Below, piece after piece: positions 1-8,906 of a DNA stretch of 64,000 nt. Source of the stretch: Alistipes provencensis (GTDB lineage Bacteria; Bacteroidota; Bacteroidia; Bacteroidales; Rikenellaceae). The DNA lies in contig NZ_LT559262.1 of NCBI RefSeq assembly GCF_900083545.1, positions 3,584,324-3,648,323 on the forward strand. The letters run 5' to 3'. The notes beneath the pieces were generated by a model. That model was not told the DNA's origin. It did no database searches and was given only the letters and a program-made list of their open reading frames with translations. The first letter of the stretch is position 1; every line of letters starts with the position of its first letter. The position numbers and the translations under genes are program-made.

Positions 1-28
1 GATCAATTACGAATAAAGACGAACGACC

Positions 29-1597
29 ATGAAAATACTCAAATACCTGACGGTTATTCTGGCAGCCGCCCTCGCGGCGACGGGCTGCTACGACGACAAG
101 GGCAGCTACTACACCGGTTCGTGGACCAGCATCGCCGCGGTGGAAGGCATGAGCATACCCGGTACCGAAACGAAAGCCAACATCGAACTGATCGAGGATG
201 AAACGCTGAGCCTCAACCCCACGGTCCGGTTCAATCCGGGTGTGGACGCATCGCAGTTCACCTACGACTGGATTATGGGCGGCGACACCATCGCCTCGGG
301 ACTCAAACTTGACTGGACGGTAACCCGTACCGAGAAGATGGAGTTCAACAACCAAGGGCAAACCTCGTTCTGGCTGGCCATCAACAACAAAAAATCGGGC
401 GAAAACTGGTGCTATTACATCCAAAACACAAGCGGCTCCATTCAAAAGGTAACGATTTCCCAAACGGTAACGCCGAAGATCGGTGTCTTCGTCTATGAAA
501 AGGAGGACGGAACCATCGAATGGGGTTCGGTCAAAGGCTCGAACGCCGAAACTCCGGAGGCATTTACGACGCTCTACACCGACCTTTACACCCGTTACAA
601 CACGTCGCGCAAGATCGACGGCACCGTAGCCGGAGCTACCTACACCGGACCGAAACTTATTGTCTACACCAATCATGCACCGGATTACGGCGTGATCGTG
701 GAAACGTCGGAATCGGGCGATTACCCGATGGGCTTCCACATGGGTACGATCAGCGACGAGGTATTCCAGGGTGCCCCCGACGGCGAGATCAAGGGGCAGG
801 GATTCTACAAAGGAGGCATGCAGGAGATGCTGATCGGCAGTTCGCTCTTCATCGCTCCGAGCAATAATGCCTATCAGGTGATTCTTCCCGGGGCCGATCC
901 CACACAAGGCAATGTGGTGCAGACCATGGGTGCAAATCCCTATGCGAACCGGATGCATTTCTCGGTACAGCGCATGACCTCGGACGAACTCTGGTATTAC
1001 CGCTACGACGCCAGCCGGGGTTACCTGCGCCAGATACTGCCGGACGAGAACGGTGCGGTGCTCAAAGCCGACCGGATCATCGGCGTATGCCGCCAGCCGA
1101 CATTCACCGACAAGCAAATCAAGATGTTCGTGGCGGTGAAATCGGGCTCCTCCTATCTGCTCTACACCTACACCTATGAGCAGAAGACCAGCGGCAGCGA
1201 CATTATCACCTATGTCGGCAAGAAGGACATCACCTCATGGGCCGGAGGCATGAGCGACGACTGCACGATGTTCACCAACGGCGTCGAAGTACCGCTCAAC
1301 TACCTCTACATCGCCAAGGGACGCGATCTCTGGCGTACGAGCTACGAGTCGCAGGACGCCCCGCAGGTGGCAAAGAGTTTCCCGGCGCCGATCACGGCCG
1401 CTGAAGTGGTCATAACCGCCCCGAACAGCATCAGCGTCAACACCAAAGAGGTATATACGGCGGTATTCACCTACGACAGCAGCGCCAAAACGGCGAAAAT
1501 GTACGTTCTGGATGCCAAGGCCGACGACCTGAGGGCCTACTCCGAGGTGGAAACCGCGATCCCGGGCAAGGTGGTTCGCTACCGGGCCAACCAATAG
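29..1597 (+). CDS. PKD-like family surface lipoprotein of a SusCD-type locus
   Basis: A 522-aa predicted lipoprotein. The N-terminus is a signal peptide ending in a lipobox (LAATGC, Cys about residue 20), so it should be lipid-anchored and probably surface exposed. An Ig/PKD-like segment follows (about residues 25-140), then a long beta-rich region. In Bacteroidetes, proteins of this type are usually encoded with SusC, SusD, a DUF4843 lipoprotein and a zinc metalloprotease; the proteases follow here at 2359-7505, and the SusC/D genes would lie left of the window. A perfect 18-bp hairpin closes the unit just after the stop. The role is inferred to be binding of a peptide or protein ligand at the cell surface; the family call rests on composition and context. 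Confidence 0.75.
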   Translation: MKILKYLTVILAAALAATGCYDDKGSYYTGSWTSIAAVEGMSIPGTETKANIELIEDETLSLNPTVRFNPGVDASQFTYDWIMGGDTIASGLKLDWTVTRTEKMEFNNQGQTSFWLAINNKKSGENWCYYIQNTSGSIQKVTISQTVTPKIGVFVYEKEDGTIEWGSVKGSNAETPEAFTTLYTDLYTRYNTSRKIDGTVAGATYTGPKLIVYTNHAPDYGVIVETSESGDYPMGFHMGTISDEVFQGAPDGEIKGQGFYKGGMQEMLIGSSLFIAPSNNAYQVILPGADPTQGNVVQTMGANPYANRMHFSVQRMTSDELWYYRYDASRGYLRQILPDENGAVLKADRIIGVCRQPTFTDKQIKMFVAVKSGSSYLLYTYTYEQKTSGSDIITYVGKKDITSWAGGMSDDCTMFTNGVEVPLNYLYIAKGRDLWRTSYESQDAPQVAKSFPAPITAAEVVITAPNSISVNTKEVYTAVFTYDSSAKTAKMYVLDAKADDLRAYSEVETAIPGKVVRYRANQ

Positions 1598-1615
1598 ACA
1601 ACCCAAAACGAAGGG

Positions 1616-1655
1616 ATTATTTCCGGCAGTCCCGCATGGGACTGCCGGAAATAAT
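1616..1655 (+). terminator. Strong hairpin terminator after the PKD-like lipoprotein
   Basis: A perfect 18-bp inverted repeat (arms 1616-1633 and 1638-1655, loop GCAT) starts 19 bases after the stop codon. There is no long T run after it, so it may also act by protecting the mRNA end. Confidence 0.7.
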
Positions 1656-1681
1656 GCTTATCTTTCGAAGACAATCCGCAC

Positions 1682-2329
1682 ATGCAAACCATGAAAAGAA
1701 TCCTATTCGTCCTGCTGCTCTTCGCCGCCGCGACCGGGTTCGCCCAAGAGCCGTTCCGGCTCCAGACGGGCGACCTGCTCTTTCAGGTCAACGGCCGGAG
1801 CGCCTACACCGAAGCCATCATGAACGTGACATCGGGCATCGAGCAACTGGAATTTTCGCATGTGGGCGTGGCCTATGTCGAAGACGGGGAGACCTATGTG
1901 CTCGAAGCCGTGCCCTACGGGGTCGTCAAGAGCAGGCTGGACAAGTTTTTCCGCAACTCCCAACTGGTCGACGGCAAGCCGGTCGTGGTGGTCGGCAGGC
2001 TGAAGCCCCGGTTGCAGAAGAACATCCCGGCGGCCATCGACCGGATCGAAAAGCTGTTGGGAAAACGTTACGACTATCTCTTCAACCCCGACGACGACAC
2101 CTACTATTGCAGTGAACTAATCTATGTCTCCTACCTCCGTCCCAACGGAAAGCCGATCTTTCGGATGAAGCCCATGACCTTCCGCGATAAGACGACAGGC
2201 GAGACGAGCCCCCTGTGGATCGAACATTTCAAGCGCCACAAATGCGATATTCCCGAGGGCGTGCCGGGCACCAACCCGGGCGACATGTCCCGTTCGAAGG
2301 CTATCCGCATCGTCCATCGCTATTTCTGA
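1682..2329 (+). CDS. YiiX/NlpC-P60-like permuted papain-fold cysteine hydrolase, secreted
   Basis: A 215-aa protein with a signal peptide (about residues 1-22) followed by the hallmarks of the YiiX/YebB group: LQTGDLLFQ near residue 28, a catalytic His in FSHVGVA and a catalytic Cys in YYCSEL. The permuted order (His before Cys) is typical of this family. Members are thought to cut amide or ester bonds in the periplasm; the exact substrate is unknown. A second ATG at 1691 starts directly at the signal peptide and is equally plausible. A TATCTTTC box at 1659-1666 could be its own -7 element, just after the hairpin of the preceding gene. Confidence 0.8.
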   Translation: MQTMKRILFVLLLFAAATGFAQEPFRLQTGDLLFQVNGRSAYTEAIMNVTSGIEQLEFSHVGVAYVEDGETYVLEAVPYGVVKSRLDKFFRNSQLVDGKPVVVVGRLKPRLQKNIPAAIDRIEKLLGKRYDYLFNPDDDTYYCSELIYVSYLRPNGKPIFRMKPMTFRDKTTGETSPLWIEHFKRHKCDIPEGVPGTNPGDMSRSKAIRIVHRYF

Positions 2330-2358
2330 AACTCCTACAAACTATCAACACACAATTT

Positions 2359-4965
2359 ATGTTCAAACAAGTTCTTACGCTTTCGCTCTGCGCCCTGATC
2401 GCCGCCGCGCCCCTCGAGGCCAAAAGCAAGAAAAGCAGCCGGAAAAAAGTCCAGACGTCGCAAACCGCGGAAAAACCCAAGGAGAGCGCCTACGACAAGC
2501 TCTTCAAGAAAAAGCACGAAGTGGCCGATGGCATGGTCAAGCTGCACAAGATCGACAACAAACTCTATTTCGAATTCCCGCAGGAGCTCTTCGGACGTGA
2601 AATGCTGCTGGGATCGGTGATCTCGGAGACCTCGGACAACCTCACGGGAGTCCCCGGCTCGAAATCCTACACGCCGCTCCACATCACCTTCACCAAGACG
2701 GGCGAGAACGTGCAGATCCGCGAAATCAACGCCGACAACTATACGCTGGGCGTGGCCGGGAACATCCTCCGCTCGCTCGACCGGAACAACATCCCCACGA
2801 TCTTCCGCAACTTCAAGATCGACGCCTACAACGCCGACTCGACGGCCGTGGTGTTCAACGTCACGGACCTCTTCGTGAGCCACGTCAAGGAGCTGTCGCC
2901 CTTCTCGTACCTCGGGGCCTACGGCGGTTCGGGGTCGCCGAGCCTCAGCGAGTCGTTCAAAAAGGAGCTCTCGTCGCTGGGCGGCATCAAGTCCTTCGCC
3001 GACAACCTCACGGTGAAGAGCACCCTGAGCTACACCTACTCGGTAACGCACCCCGTGACGAAACAGAAGATCGTGGACAACGAGCCGCTGACGGCTGTCA
3101 TGACCCGCACGCTGGTGCTGCTCGACGAGGAGCCCTACCGCCCCCGCATCACCGACAGCCGCATGTCGGTATTCCCCACCGGAAAATACCTGTACAGCGA
3201 CAAGGAGCAGCGCGTGAAGGCCGTCTATCTGGCCAACCGCTGGCGACTGGAGCCGTCGGACACGGAGGCATGGAAGCGCGGCGAGTTGGTCGAGCCCGTG
3301 AAGCCGGTCGTCTTCTACATCGACCCGGATTTCCCCGAGAAGTGGCAGCCCGCAGTCTATGAGGGCGTCATGCAGTGGAACGAGCTCTTCGCCAAGATCG
3401 GGTTCAAGAACGCCGTGAAGGCGCTGCCCTACCCCGAAGACGATCCGGAGTTCGATCCCGACAACATCAAATACTCCTGCCTGCGCTACGCCCCGGTGCC
3501 CATCGCCAACGCCATGGGTCCCTCGTGGGTCGATCCGCGCAGCGGCGAGATACTCAACGCCTCGGTCTACGTCTTCCATGACGTCGTGAAGATGCTCAAC
3601 CGGATGATCTTCGTGCAGACCTCGCAGGCCGACGAGCGCGTCCGCCGGGTCAACCTCCCCGACGAGGTGATGCTCGACGGGCTCCGCTATGTACTGGCGC
3701 ACGAGGTGGGACACTGTCTGGGATTCATGCACAACATGAGCTCGTCGTCGGTGATTCCCGTCGATTCGCTCCGCTCGCCGTCGTTCACCCAAAAATACGG
3801 CACGACGACCTCGATCATGGACTACGCCCGTTTCAACTATGTGGCCCAGCCCGGTGACCGGGAGCGCGGCGTGAAGCTCACCCCGCCCCGTTTCGGCATC
3901 TACGACGAATATGCCGTGAAGTGGCTCTACACCCCGGTTCCCGACGCCAAGACCCCCGAGGAGGAGTATGCCGTGACCTCGAAATGGATCACCGAGGCTT
4001 CGGCCGACCCGACCTACCGCTACGGCAAGCAGCAGTTCGGCGGCATCGTCGATCCCAAGTCGCAGACCGAGGACCTCGGCGACGACGCCGTGGCCGCTTC
4101 GGAGTACGGCATCAAGAACCTGCGCTACATCCTCGCCAATCTCGACGCATGGCTGGCGGCCGGGGACGACGACTATTCGCAGCGCAACAGCATGTACACC
4201 AACATCGTGAACCAGTACATGAACTACATCCAGCACGTCTACGCCAACATCGGCGGCATCTACCTCAACGAGAAGATGGAGGGCGACCCCGTGGAGGCCG
4301 TGGTGTGCGTACCGCGCGAGAAGCAGCGCCGGGCGCTGAAATTCATCCTCGCGGAGCTCAAGCAGATGCAGTGGCTCGACAATGCGCCGCTGCTGGAGAA
4401 GGTGACCATCCTCGGTTCACCGAAGGAGGCCGTGCGCGAAGCCGTCATCAAGGCCGTAGTCAACGCCCCGGCCAAGAAGACTCTGGCGATCAACGCCCAG
4501 TTGTCGAAGGACCCCTACACCCCCGAAGCCTGCTACAAGGACGTTTCGGACTTCGTGTGGGAGCCGACCGTGCGCAACCGCCGCCTGACCGAGGATGAAA
4601 TGGCCATCCAGCGCGAATTCCTCAAGGCCGCAACCGCCAAGGCCGGGCTGAAGAACTACACCGCCGGAGGCAGCACGGCATTCGCCGCGGACGACGCCGA
4701 ACGGGAGGCTTTCGGAGCATTCACCCAGCCGGCACCGCTGTGCAGTTGTGCAGGGTGCGAGCACGGAATCGCGGCCGACGCCGTGTCGGGATTCGGGGCT
4801 CCCCGGTTCCAATACTTCACGCAGAAGGACATCTCGATGATCTACTACAACGACATCCTGCGCATCCGCAACCTGCTGCGCGGCAAGGCGGCATCGGCGT
4901 CGGGCGAGACCCGCATGCACTACCAGTACCTGCTGCACAACCTCGACAAAGCGCTCAACAAATAA
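2359..4965 (+). CDS. Zinc-dependent metalloprotease, DUF5117/DUF5118 type (active copy)
   Basis: An 868-aa secreted metalloprotease. The start at 2359 gives a clean signal peptide (MFKQVLTLSLCALIAAAPLEA) followed by a Lys/Ser-rich stretch. The zinc-binding signature HEVGHCLGFMH lies at residues 448-458 (H448, E449, H452, H458), the metzincin-like HExxHxxGxxH pattern. A conserved SIMDYARFNYVAQPGD segment follows, probably containing the Met-turn. Such large proteases are typical partners of SusCD/PKD-lipoprotein loci and probably degrade protein outside the cell or in the periplasm. The stop overlaps the start of its paralogue by one base (TAATG), so the two are translationally coupled. Confidence 0.9.
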   Translation: MFKQVLTLSLCALIAAAPLEAKSKKSSRKKVQTSQTAEKPKESAYDKLFKKKHEVADGMVKLHKIDNKLYFEFPQELFGREMLLGSVISETSDNLTGVPGSKSYTPLHITFTKTGENVQIREINADNYTLGVAGNILRSLDRNNIPTIFRNFKIDAYNADSTAVVFNVTDLFVSHVKELSPFSYLGAYGGSGSPSLSESFKKELSSLGGIKSFADNLTVKSTLSYTYSVTHPVTKQKIVDNEPLTAVMTRTLVLLDEEPYRPRITDSRMSVFPTGKYLYSDKEQRVKAVYLANRWRLEPSDTEAWKRGELVEPVKPVVFYIDPDFPEKWQPAVYEGVMQWNELFAKIGFKNAVKALPYPEDDPEFDPDNIKYSCLRYAPVPIANAMGPSWVDPRSGEILNASVYVFHDVVKMLNRMIFVQTSQADERVRRVNLPDEVMLDGLRYVLAHEVGHCLGFMHNMSSSSVIPVDSLRSPSFTQKYGTTTSIMDYARFNYVAQPGDRERGVKLTPPRFGIYDEYAVKWLYTPVPDAKTPEEEYAVTSKWITEASADPTYRYGKQQFGGIVDPKSQTEDLGDDAVAASEYGIKNLRYILANLDAWLAAGDDDYSQRNSMYTNIVNQYMNYIQHVYANIGGIYLNEKMEGDPVEAVVCVPREKQRRALKFILAELKQMQWLDNAPLLEKVTILGSPKEAVREAVIKAVVNAPAKKTLAINAQLSKDPYTPEACYKDVSDFVWEPTVRNRRLTEDEMAIQREFLKAATAKAGLKNYTAGGSTAFAADDAEREAFGAFTQPAPLCSCAGCEHGIAADAVSGFGAPRFQYFTQKDISMIYYNDILRIRNLLRGKAASASGETRMHYQYLLHNLDKALNK

Positions 4966-7505
4966 TGTCTTCAGCCATGAGAACATCCCTGAACAAGATC
5001 GGCGCGCTGCTGCTTGCCGCACTTCTGGCCACGACCGTGCTGCCCGGCGGGGCGCACGCGGCGGCAAAGGGCCGCAAGGACAAGAAGAAGAGCGAGGCCC
5101 CGGCGCCCAAGAAGCTGTCGGCCTATGAAAAACTCTTCAAGGACAAGAAGGCCAAGACGTCCGACGGACTTTTCAAACTCCATATCATCGACGGAAAACT
5201 CTACACGGAGATTCCGCTCGACATCCTCGAACGCGAGTTCGTCATCAACACCTCGATCGAGGAGTCGTCGCTGGCCGACTACGGACTGGCGGGTCAGCAG
5301 CCGCTGCCGCCCTACCACATCACGTTCTCGCGCCGGGATTCGGTGGTGAGGATGCACGAGGTGCCGCGCCGCACGCTCTCCGACGGCGACGCCGGCATCG
5401 CCCGGGCGCTGGAGATCAGCACGGCGATGCCCATCGTCGCCAGCTACCCGATCAAGGCCTACAACGCCGATTCGACGGCCGTGGTGATCGAGAATACGGC
5501 GCTGTTCATGAGCGACAACGAACACCTCAAGGCGTTCGAAGCCCGCGGCATGAGCCCGCTGCACATCTCCCGGGCCAGCTACAAGTCGGACCGTTCGCTG
5601 CTCCGCGACGTGGAGGGCGGAAAGGAGTATGCGTCGGTCATCAGCGACATGACCTACGGCGTGACGACGCAGTATTTCATCTTCACCATCTGCAAGGACA
5701 AGCCCTTCACGGCCCGCGCACGCCGCACGATCACGATGCTCCCCGAGGAGTGCGCCCCGGCGCGCATCGCCGACCCGCGGATCGGCGTGCTGCCCGTACC
5801 CTTCACCCGCTTCACCGCGGAGCAGGGCGCGCGTCCGGCCTACTTCGCCTCGCGGATCAACTTCCGGCACGGGGATGAGATTCGTCCCGTGACCTTCTAC
5901 ATCGACACCCTGTTCGCCCCGGCATGGCAGCAGGGCATCCGCCGCGGCATCGGGCTGTGGAACGAAGCCTTCCGCCGCATCGGCATGGGCGACGTGCTGA
6001 AAGCCGAAACCTACCCCGCCGGCGGGTTCGACAGCAACAATCCCGGAGGGTTCTATGTGAAATACGTCGCATCGACCAATCCGAAGATGACGGTCAACCT
6101 CTCGACCGACCCCCGCAGCGGCGAGATCACGGGCGGACGCATCCACCTGACGGAGAGCCTGCTCGACGAGATCCGCCTGCGCCGCTTCATCGACCTCTCG
6201 GCCGCAGACCCCGCGGCACGCGACATGGTGCTCGACGACGAGGAGCTCGCCTCGTCGCTGGCCGCTCACACGGCGCGCGGCGTGGCTCAGGTGCTCGGCC
6301 TTGCGACCAACTACGCGGCGGCAGCGGCCTACCCGACCGATTCGCTGCGCTCGGCGTCGTTCACCCGCGAGAACGGCATCTGCTCGTCGGTCACGGCGCT
6401 GAACGACTACAACTACCTCGCACAGCCCGGGGACAAGGGCGTGCGGCTGGTGAACGACTGTCTGGGCAAATACGACTACTTCGCCATCCGCTGGCTCTAC
6501 GGCGACATCGCAGGGGCCAAGACCCCCGACGAGGAGCAGAAAGCCCTTTCGGAGATGCTGCGCGAGAAAGCCGGCGACCCGGCCTACTACTACGGCAATT
6601 ACTGGTACGACTACTATTTCGGCGACGTACGGCTGGCCTACTACAATCTGGGCGACGATCCCGTGAAGCGGACCCTTTACCGGTTCGAGAACCTGCGCAC
6701 CGTTGCACGGCATGCGGCGGAGTGGCTCGAAGGACGCGATGCGGACGGGAGCTACCGCGCAGAGGCTATCGCGGCACTATCGCGGGGCGTCCGGGAGGTG
6801 GTCTCCTACATGGCGGCCTACATCGGCGGCGTCTACTACACCGAGGTCACGGAGGGCGACGGGCAGACGATGCTCCGCGTCGTGCCCAAGGAGGAGCAGC
6901 GGCGCTATGTGAAGGAGACGCTGAAGGCCATCGAGGACCTTTCGTGGCTCGACACGAAGCTCACCGAAGGCCAGTTGGCCAACCTTTCGCAGTCCGTGCA
7001 GACGGATTGTCTGGGGACGCTGGTGAAGCGGCTGGAGACCCTGCCCCGTTACCAGAACGGGCTGGCGGGGGCTTACACCCCGGGCGAAATGGCCGCGGAC
7101 ATGGCCGACTACATCTTCCGCGACGTGAAGGCCGGACGCAAACTGTCGGACTACAACCGGCTGCTCCAGCAGGCGTTCACGGGCGTGGTCATCGGCGGCT
7201 CGAAAGTCCTCGCCGAGCCCAAGGCCGCCAAGGGCCGGGCCGCGGCGTTTGCGGCGACGGACGAAGAGGCCATGCAGCCCGCATTCCCCTACGAAGCCAC
7301 GGCGACGCTGGAACCGATCAGCGCATACGGCAAATACCGGATGATGTACTACGCCAAGGATTTCTCGGAACACATCTACTACGGCATGCTGCTGCAGCTC
7401 CGCGACATCTACCGGCAGGGCGTCACAGCGGCGTCGGACGCTTCGTCGCGCGACTTCTGCCGCTACATGCTCCGCCGAATCGAGAACTCGCTGAAAACAG
7501 ACTGA
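4965..7505 (+). CDS. Metalloprotease paralogue that has lost its zinc-binding motif (pseudo-protease)
   Basis: An 846-aa secreted paralogue of the preceding protease, with the same architecture: signal peptide, Lys-rich linker, LSAYEKLFKDKKAKTSDG near the N-terminus, and shared motifs such as TDSLRSASFT and YNYLAQPGDKG. Where the active copy has AHEVGHCLGFMHN, this one has ARGVAQVLGLATN (residues 437-449, bases 6273-6311). All three zinc His and the catalytic Glu are replaced (R438, G439, Q442, T448), so proteolysis by the usual mechanism is not expected. Start 4965 overlaps the upstream stop (TAATG); ATG 4977 is an alternative. It may be a chaperone, inhibitor or binding partner of the active sibling; that is inference. 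Confidence 0.85.
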   Translation: MSSAMRTSLNKIGALLLAALLATTVLPGGAHAAAKGRKDKKKSEAPAPKKLSAYEKLFKDKKAKTSDGLFKLHIIDGKLYTEIPLDILEREFVINTSIEESSLADYGLAGQQPLPPYHITFSRRDSVVRMHEVPRRTLSDGDAGIARALEISTAMPIVASYPIKAYNADSTAVVIENTALFMSDNEHLKAFEARGMSPLHISRASYKSDRSLLRDVEGGKEYASVISDMTYGVTTQYFIFTICKDKPFTARARRTITMLPEECAPARIADPRIGVLPVPFTRFTAEQGARPAYFASRINFRHGDEIRPVTFYIDTLFAPAWQQGIRRGIGLWNEAFRRIGMGDVLKAETYPAGGFDSNNPGGFYVKYVASTNPKMTVNLSTDPRSGEITGGRIHLTESLLDEIRLRRFIDLSAADPAARDMVLDDEELASSLAAHTARGVAQVLGLATNYAAAAAYPTDSLRSASFTRENGICSSVTALNDYNYLAQPGDKGVRLVNDCLGKYDYFAIRWLYGDIAGAKTPDEEQKALSEMLREKAGDPAYYYGNYWYDYYFGDVRLAYYNLGDDPVKRTLYRFENLRTVARHAAEWLEGRDADGSYRAEAIAALSRGVREVVSYMAAYIGGVYYTEVTEGDGQTMLRVVPKEEQRRYVKETLKAIEDLSWLDTKLTEGQLANLSQSVQTDCLGTLVKRLETLPRYQNGLAGAYTPGEMAADMADYIFRDVKAGRKLSDYNRLLQQAFTGVVIGGSKVLAEPKAAKGRAAAFAATDEEAMQPAFPYEATATLEPISAYGKYRMMYYAKDFSEHIYYGMLLQLRDIYRQGVTAASDASSRDFCRYMLRRIENSLKTD

Positions 7506-7524
7506 CCCCCGGGGCGACCCGACT

Positions 7525-7560
7525 GAAACGAAGGCGCGGAATGTTCCGCGCCTTCGTTTC
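7525..7560 (+). terminator. Hairpin terminator after the metalloprotease pair
   Basis: A perfect 17-bp inverted repeat (7525-7541 and 7544-7560) with a 2-base gap, 20 bases after the stop codon. It has only a short T run. Confidence 0.7.
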
Positions 7561-7617
7561 GTATCCGGGTGCAAAAGACGACGGAGAGCGCCGCAACACC
7601 CTGCACCGCCGATAGAA

Positions 7618-7633
7618 CCCGCTTTTAAGCGGG
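7618..7633. repeat. CCCGCTT-AAGCGGG palindrome, solitary copy
   Basis: A perfect 16-base palindrome (CCCGCTTTTAAGCGGG) related to the hairpins at 30736, 38381, 38450, 41086 and 41157. It lies just upstream of the promoter of the LUD gene. Confidence 0.6.
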
Positions 7634-7641
7634 AAAGGCGT

Positions 7642-7672
7642 TTTGCAGAAACCGGAAAATAAATTACCTTTG
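7642..7672 (+). promoter_or_regulatory. Bacteroidetes-type promoter of the LUD-lipoprotein-radA unit
   Basis: TTTG at 7642-7645, a 19-bp spacer and a perfect TACCTTTG (TAnnTTTG) at 7665-7672. The first ATG is at 7677, only 4 bases after the -7 box, so the transcript is probably leaderless or starts at the in-frame ATG at 7692. Confidence 0.75.
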
Positions 7673-7676
7673 TGTG

Positions 7677-8318
7677 ATGGCAAAAGAGAGCATGGAAAAA
7701 CTGGAAGCCTGCGCCGCAGCGCTGCGCAGACATCATTTCGAAGCGGCAGTCGTCGGCGGCACGGCCGAGGCTTTCGCCGTGATGAAAGCCGTCGCGGAGG
7801 CCGAACGCCCGCGGCTGGCGTCGTTCGGCGATTCGATGACGATGCGCGCAACGGGCATCATCGAATGGCTGGCCGGCAACGAAGAAGTAACCCTGCTCGA
7901 CGGATTCGACGCCTCGATGCCCTACGGGGAGCGGCTCGAAATACGCCGGCAAGCCCTGATGTCGGACCTCTTCGTGACGGGCGTGAACGCCGTGACCGAA
8001 GCGGGAACGCTCCTCTGGCTCGACAAAGTCGGCAACCGCATCGCTCCGGTGGCGTTCGGGCCCCGCAAAGTCATCATCGTGGCGGGCCGCAACAAGGTGG
8101 TGGCCGACCGCAACGAGGCCGAGGAGCGCATCCGCCGCATCGCGGCGCCGCAGAACATCGCCCGCCACCCCGGATTCCGCACGCCCTGCGCCGTAACGGG
8201 CGTCTGCTCGGACTGCAACTCACCGGACCGGGTATGCAACACGCGGATGGAGATGCTGCGCTGCTGGCCCGACAAGCGGGTGCTGGTGGTATTGATCGAC
8301 GAAGATTTGGGATTATGA
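7677..8318 (+). CDS. LUD-domain protein (LutC/YkgG-like lactate utilisation family)
   Basis: A 213-aa protein of the LUD (DUF162) family. Matching features are FGDSMTMRATG near residue 43, a VTGVNAVTEAGTLL core typical of LutC-like proteins and the Cys-rich C-terminal motif CSDCNSPDRVCN. LutC works with LutA/LutB in lactate oxidation in other bacteria, but no lutA or lutB is adjacent, so the role of this stand-alone member is unknown. The ATG lies just 4 bases past the promoter -7 box; ATG 7692 (MEKLE) would give a more normal but still very short leader. It overlaps the following lipoprotein gene (ATGATGA). Confidence 0.8.
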   Translation: MAKESMEKLEACAAALRRHHFEAAVVGGTAEAFAVMKAVAEAERPRLASFGDSMTMRATGIIEWLAGNEEVTLLDGFDASMPYGERLEIRRQALMSDLFVTGVNAVTEAGTLLWLDKVGNRIAPVAFGPRKVIIVAGRNKVVADRNEAEERIRRIAAPQNIARHPGFRTPCAVTGVCSDCNSPDRVCNTRMEMLRCWPDKRVLVVLIDEDLGL

Positions 8319-8905
8319 TGAAAGGACTGAAATACTGCGCCGCAGCGCTGCTGACGCTCGTGCTGGCGGCCTGCAACGAATCGGAAGTGTTCTACACGGT
8401 GGCTTATCCCGTCGTGCGCGTCGAGGCCGAAGTAACCGTTCCGAGCCCCGAACCCGAACCCGAACCTGAGCCGGAACCTGAGCCCGAGCCGGAACCGGAA
8501 CCCGATCCGACGCCGGAAAGCCGGGCGGACGAGGGTGAAACGACAGACCCGGTGATCGAGCGGATCAAGGCCGAGATCGTCGCGTCGGCACATGTGCAGG
8601 CGGGCGGGCGTTATGTGCTCAACTTCTCGAAATACAACGGCGGGCGGGCGCAGATCGAGACCGCAACGGAGACCGGAACGGTGGCGGCGGCATTCTTCAA
8701 GACCCCGGGCACGAGCGACATCCTGTTCTACTGTCCGGAGCCCGAAGCGGAGTACACCTGTACCCTCTCGACCTACAAGGATACGGACGGGCAGACCAAG
8801 ACGATGCTCGTCACCGACCTGACCGAGGAATACAAAGCCCTCTACCCCGATGCGGGAATCACGAAGGCCGAACGCCGGTCGTACACCTCGACAAACGCGA
8901 ATTGA
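8315..8905 (+). CDS. Lipoprotein with Pro-Glu repeat linker, function unknown
   Basis: A 196-aa predicted lipoprotein: signal peptide and lipobox LAAC (Cys about residue 20). A Pro-Glu dipeptide run (encoded at 8446-8505) follows, then a DPTPESRADEGE acidic stretch and a small globular domain of about 110 residues. I do not recognise the domain. The PE run is probably a rigid spacer that holds the domain away from the membrane. The gene overlaps the LUD gene upstream by 4 bases (ATGA) and is 1 base from radA, so all three are probably co-transcribed. Confidence 0.75.
   Translation: MMKGLKYCAAALLTLVLAACNESEVFYTVAYPVVRVEAEVTVPSPEPEPEPEPEPEPEPEPEPDPTPESRADEGETTDPVIERIKAEIVASAHVQAGGRYVLNFSKYNGGRAQIETATETGTVAAAFFKTPGTSDILFYCPEPEAEYTCTLSTYKDTDGQTKTMLVTDLTEEYKALYPDAGITKAERRSYTSTNAN
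8446..8505 (+). repeat. Hexanucleotide-like Pro-Glu codon repeat
   Basis: About ten consecutive CC(N)GA(A/G) units encoding Pro-Glu inside the lipoprotein gene. The synonymous codons vary (GAACCC, GAGCCG, GAACCT), so it is not a pure tandem repeat and slippage should be limited. Confidence 0.7.
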
Positions 8906-8906
8906 G

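Noticed and set aside
4965-7505. Calling the second metalloprotease a pseudogene
   Set aside because: The frame is intact over 846 codons with a good signal peptide and conserved non-catalytic motifs, so a working non-enzymatic protein is more likely.
8446-8505. Phase-variable tandem repeat in the lipoprotein gene
   Set aside because: The codons vary and the unit is a multiple of three bases, so slippage would change length without a frameshift.
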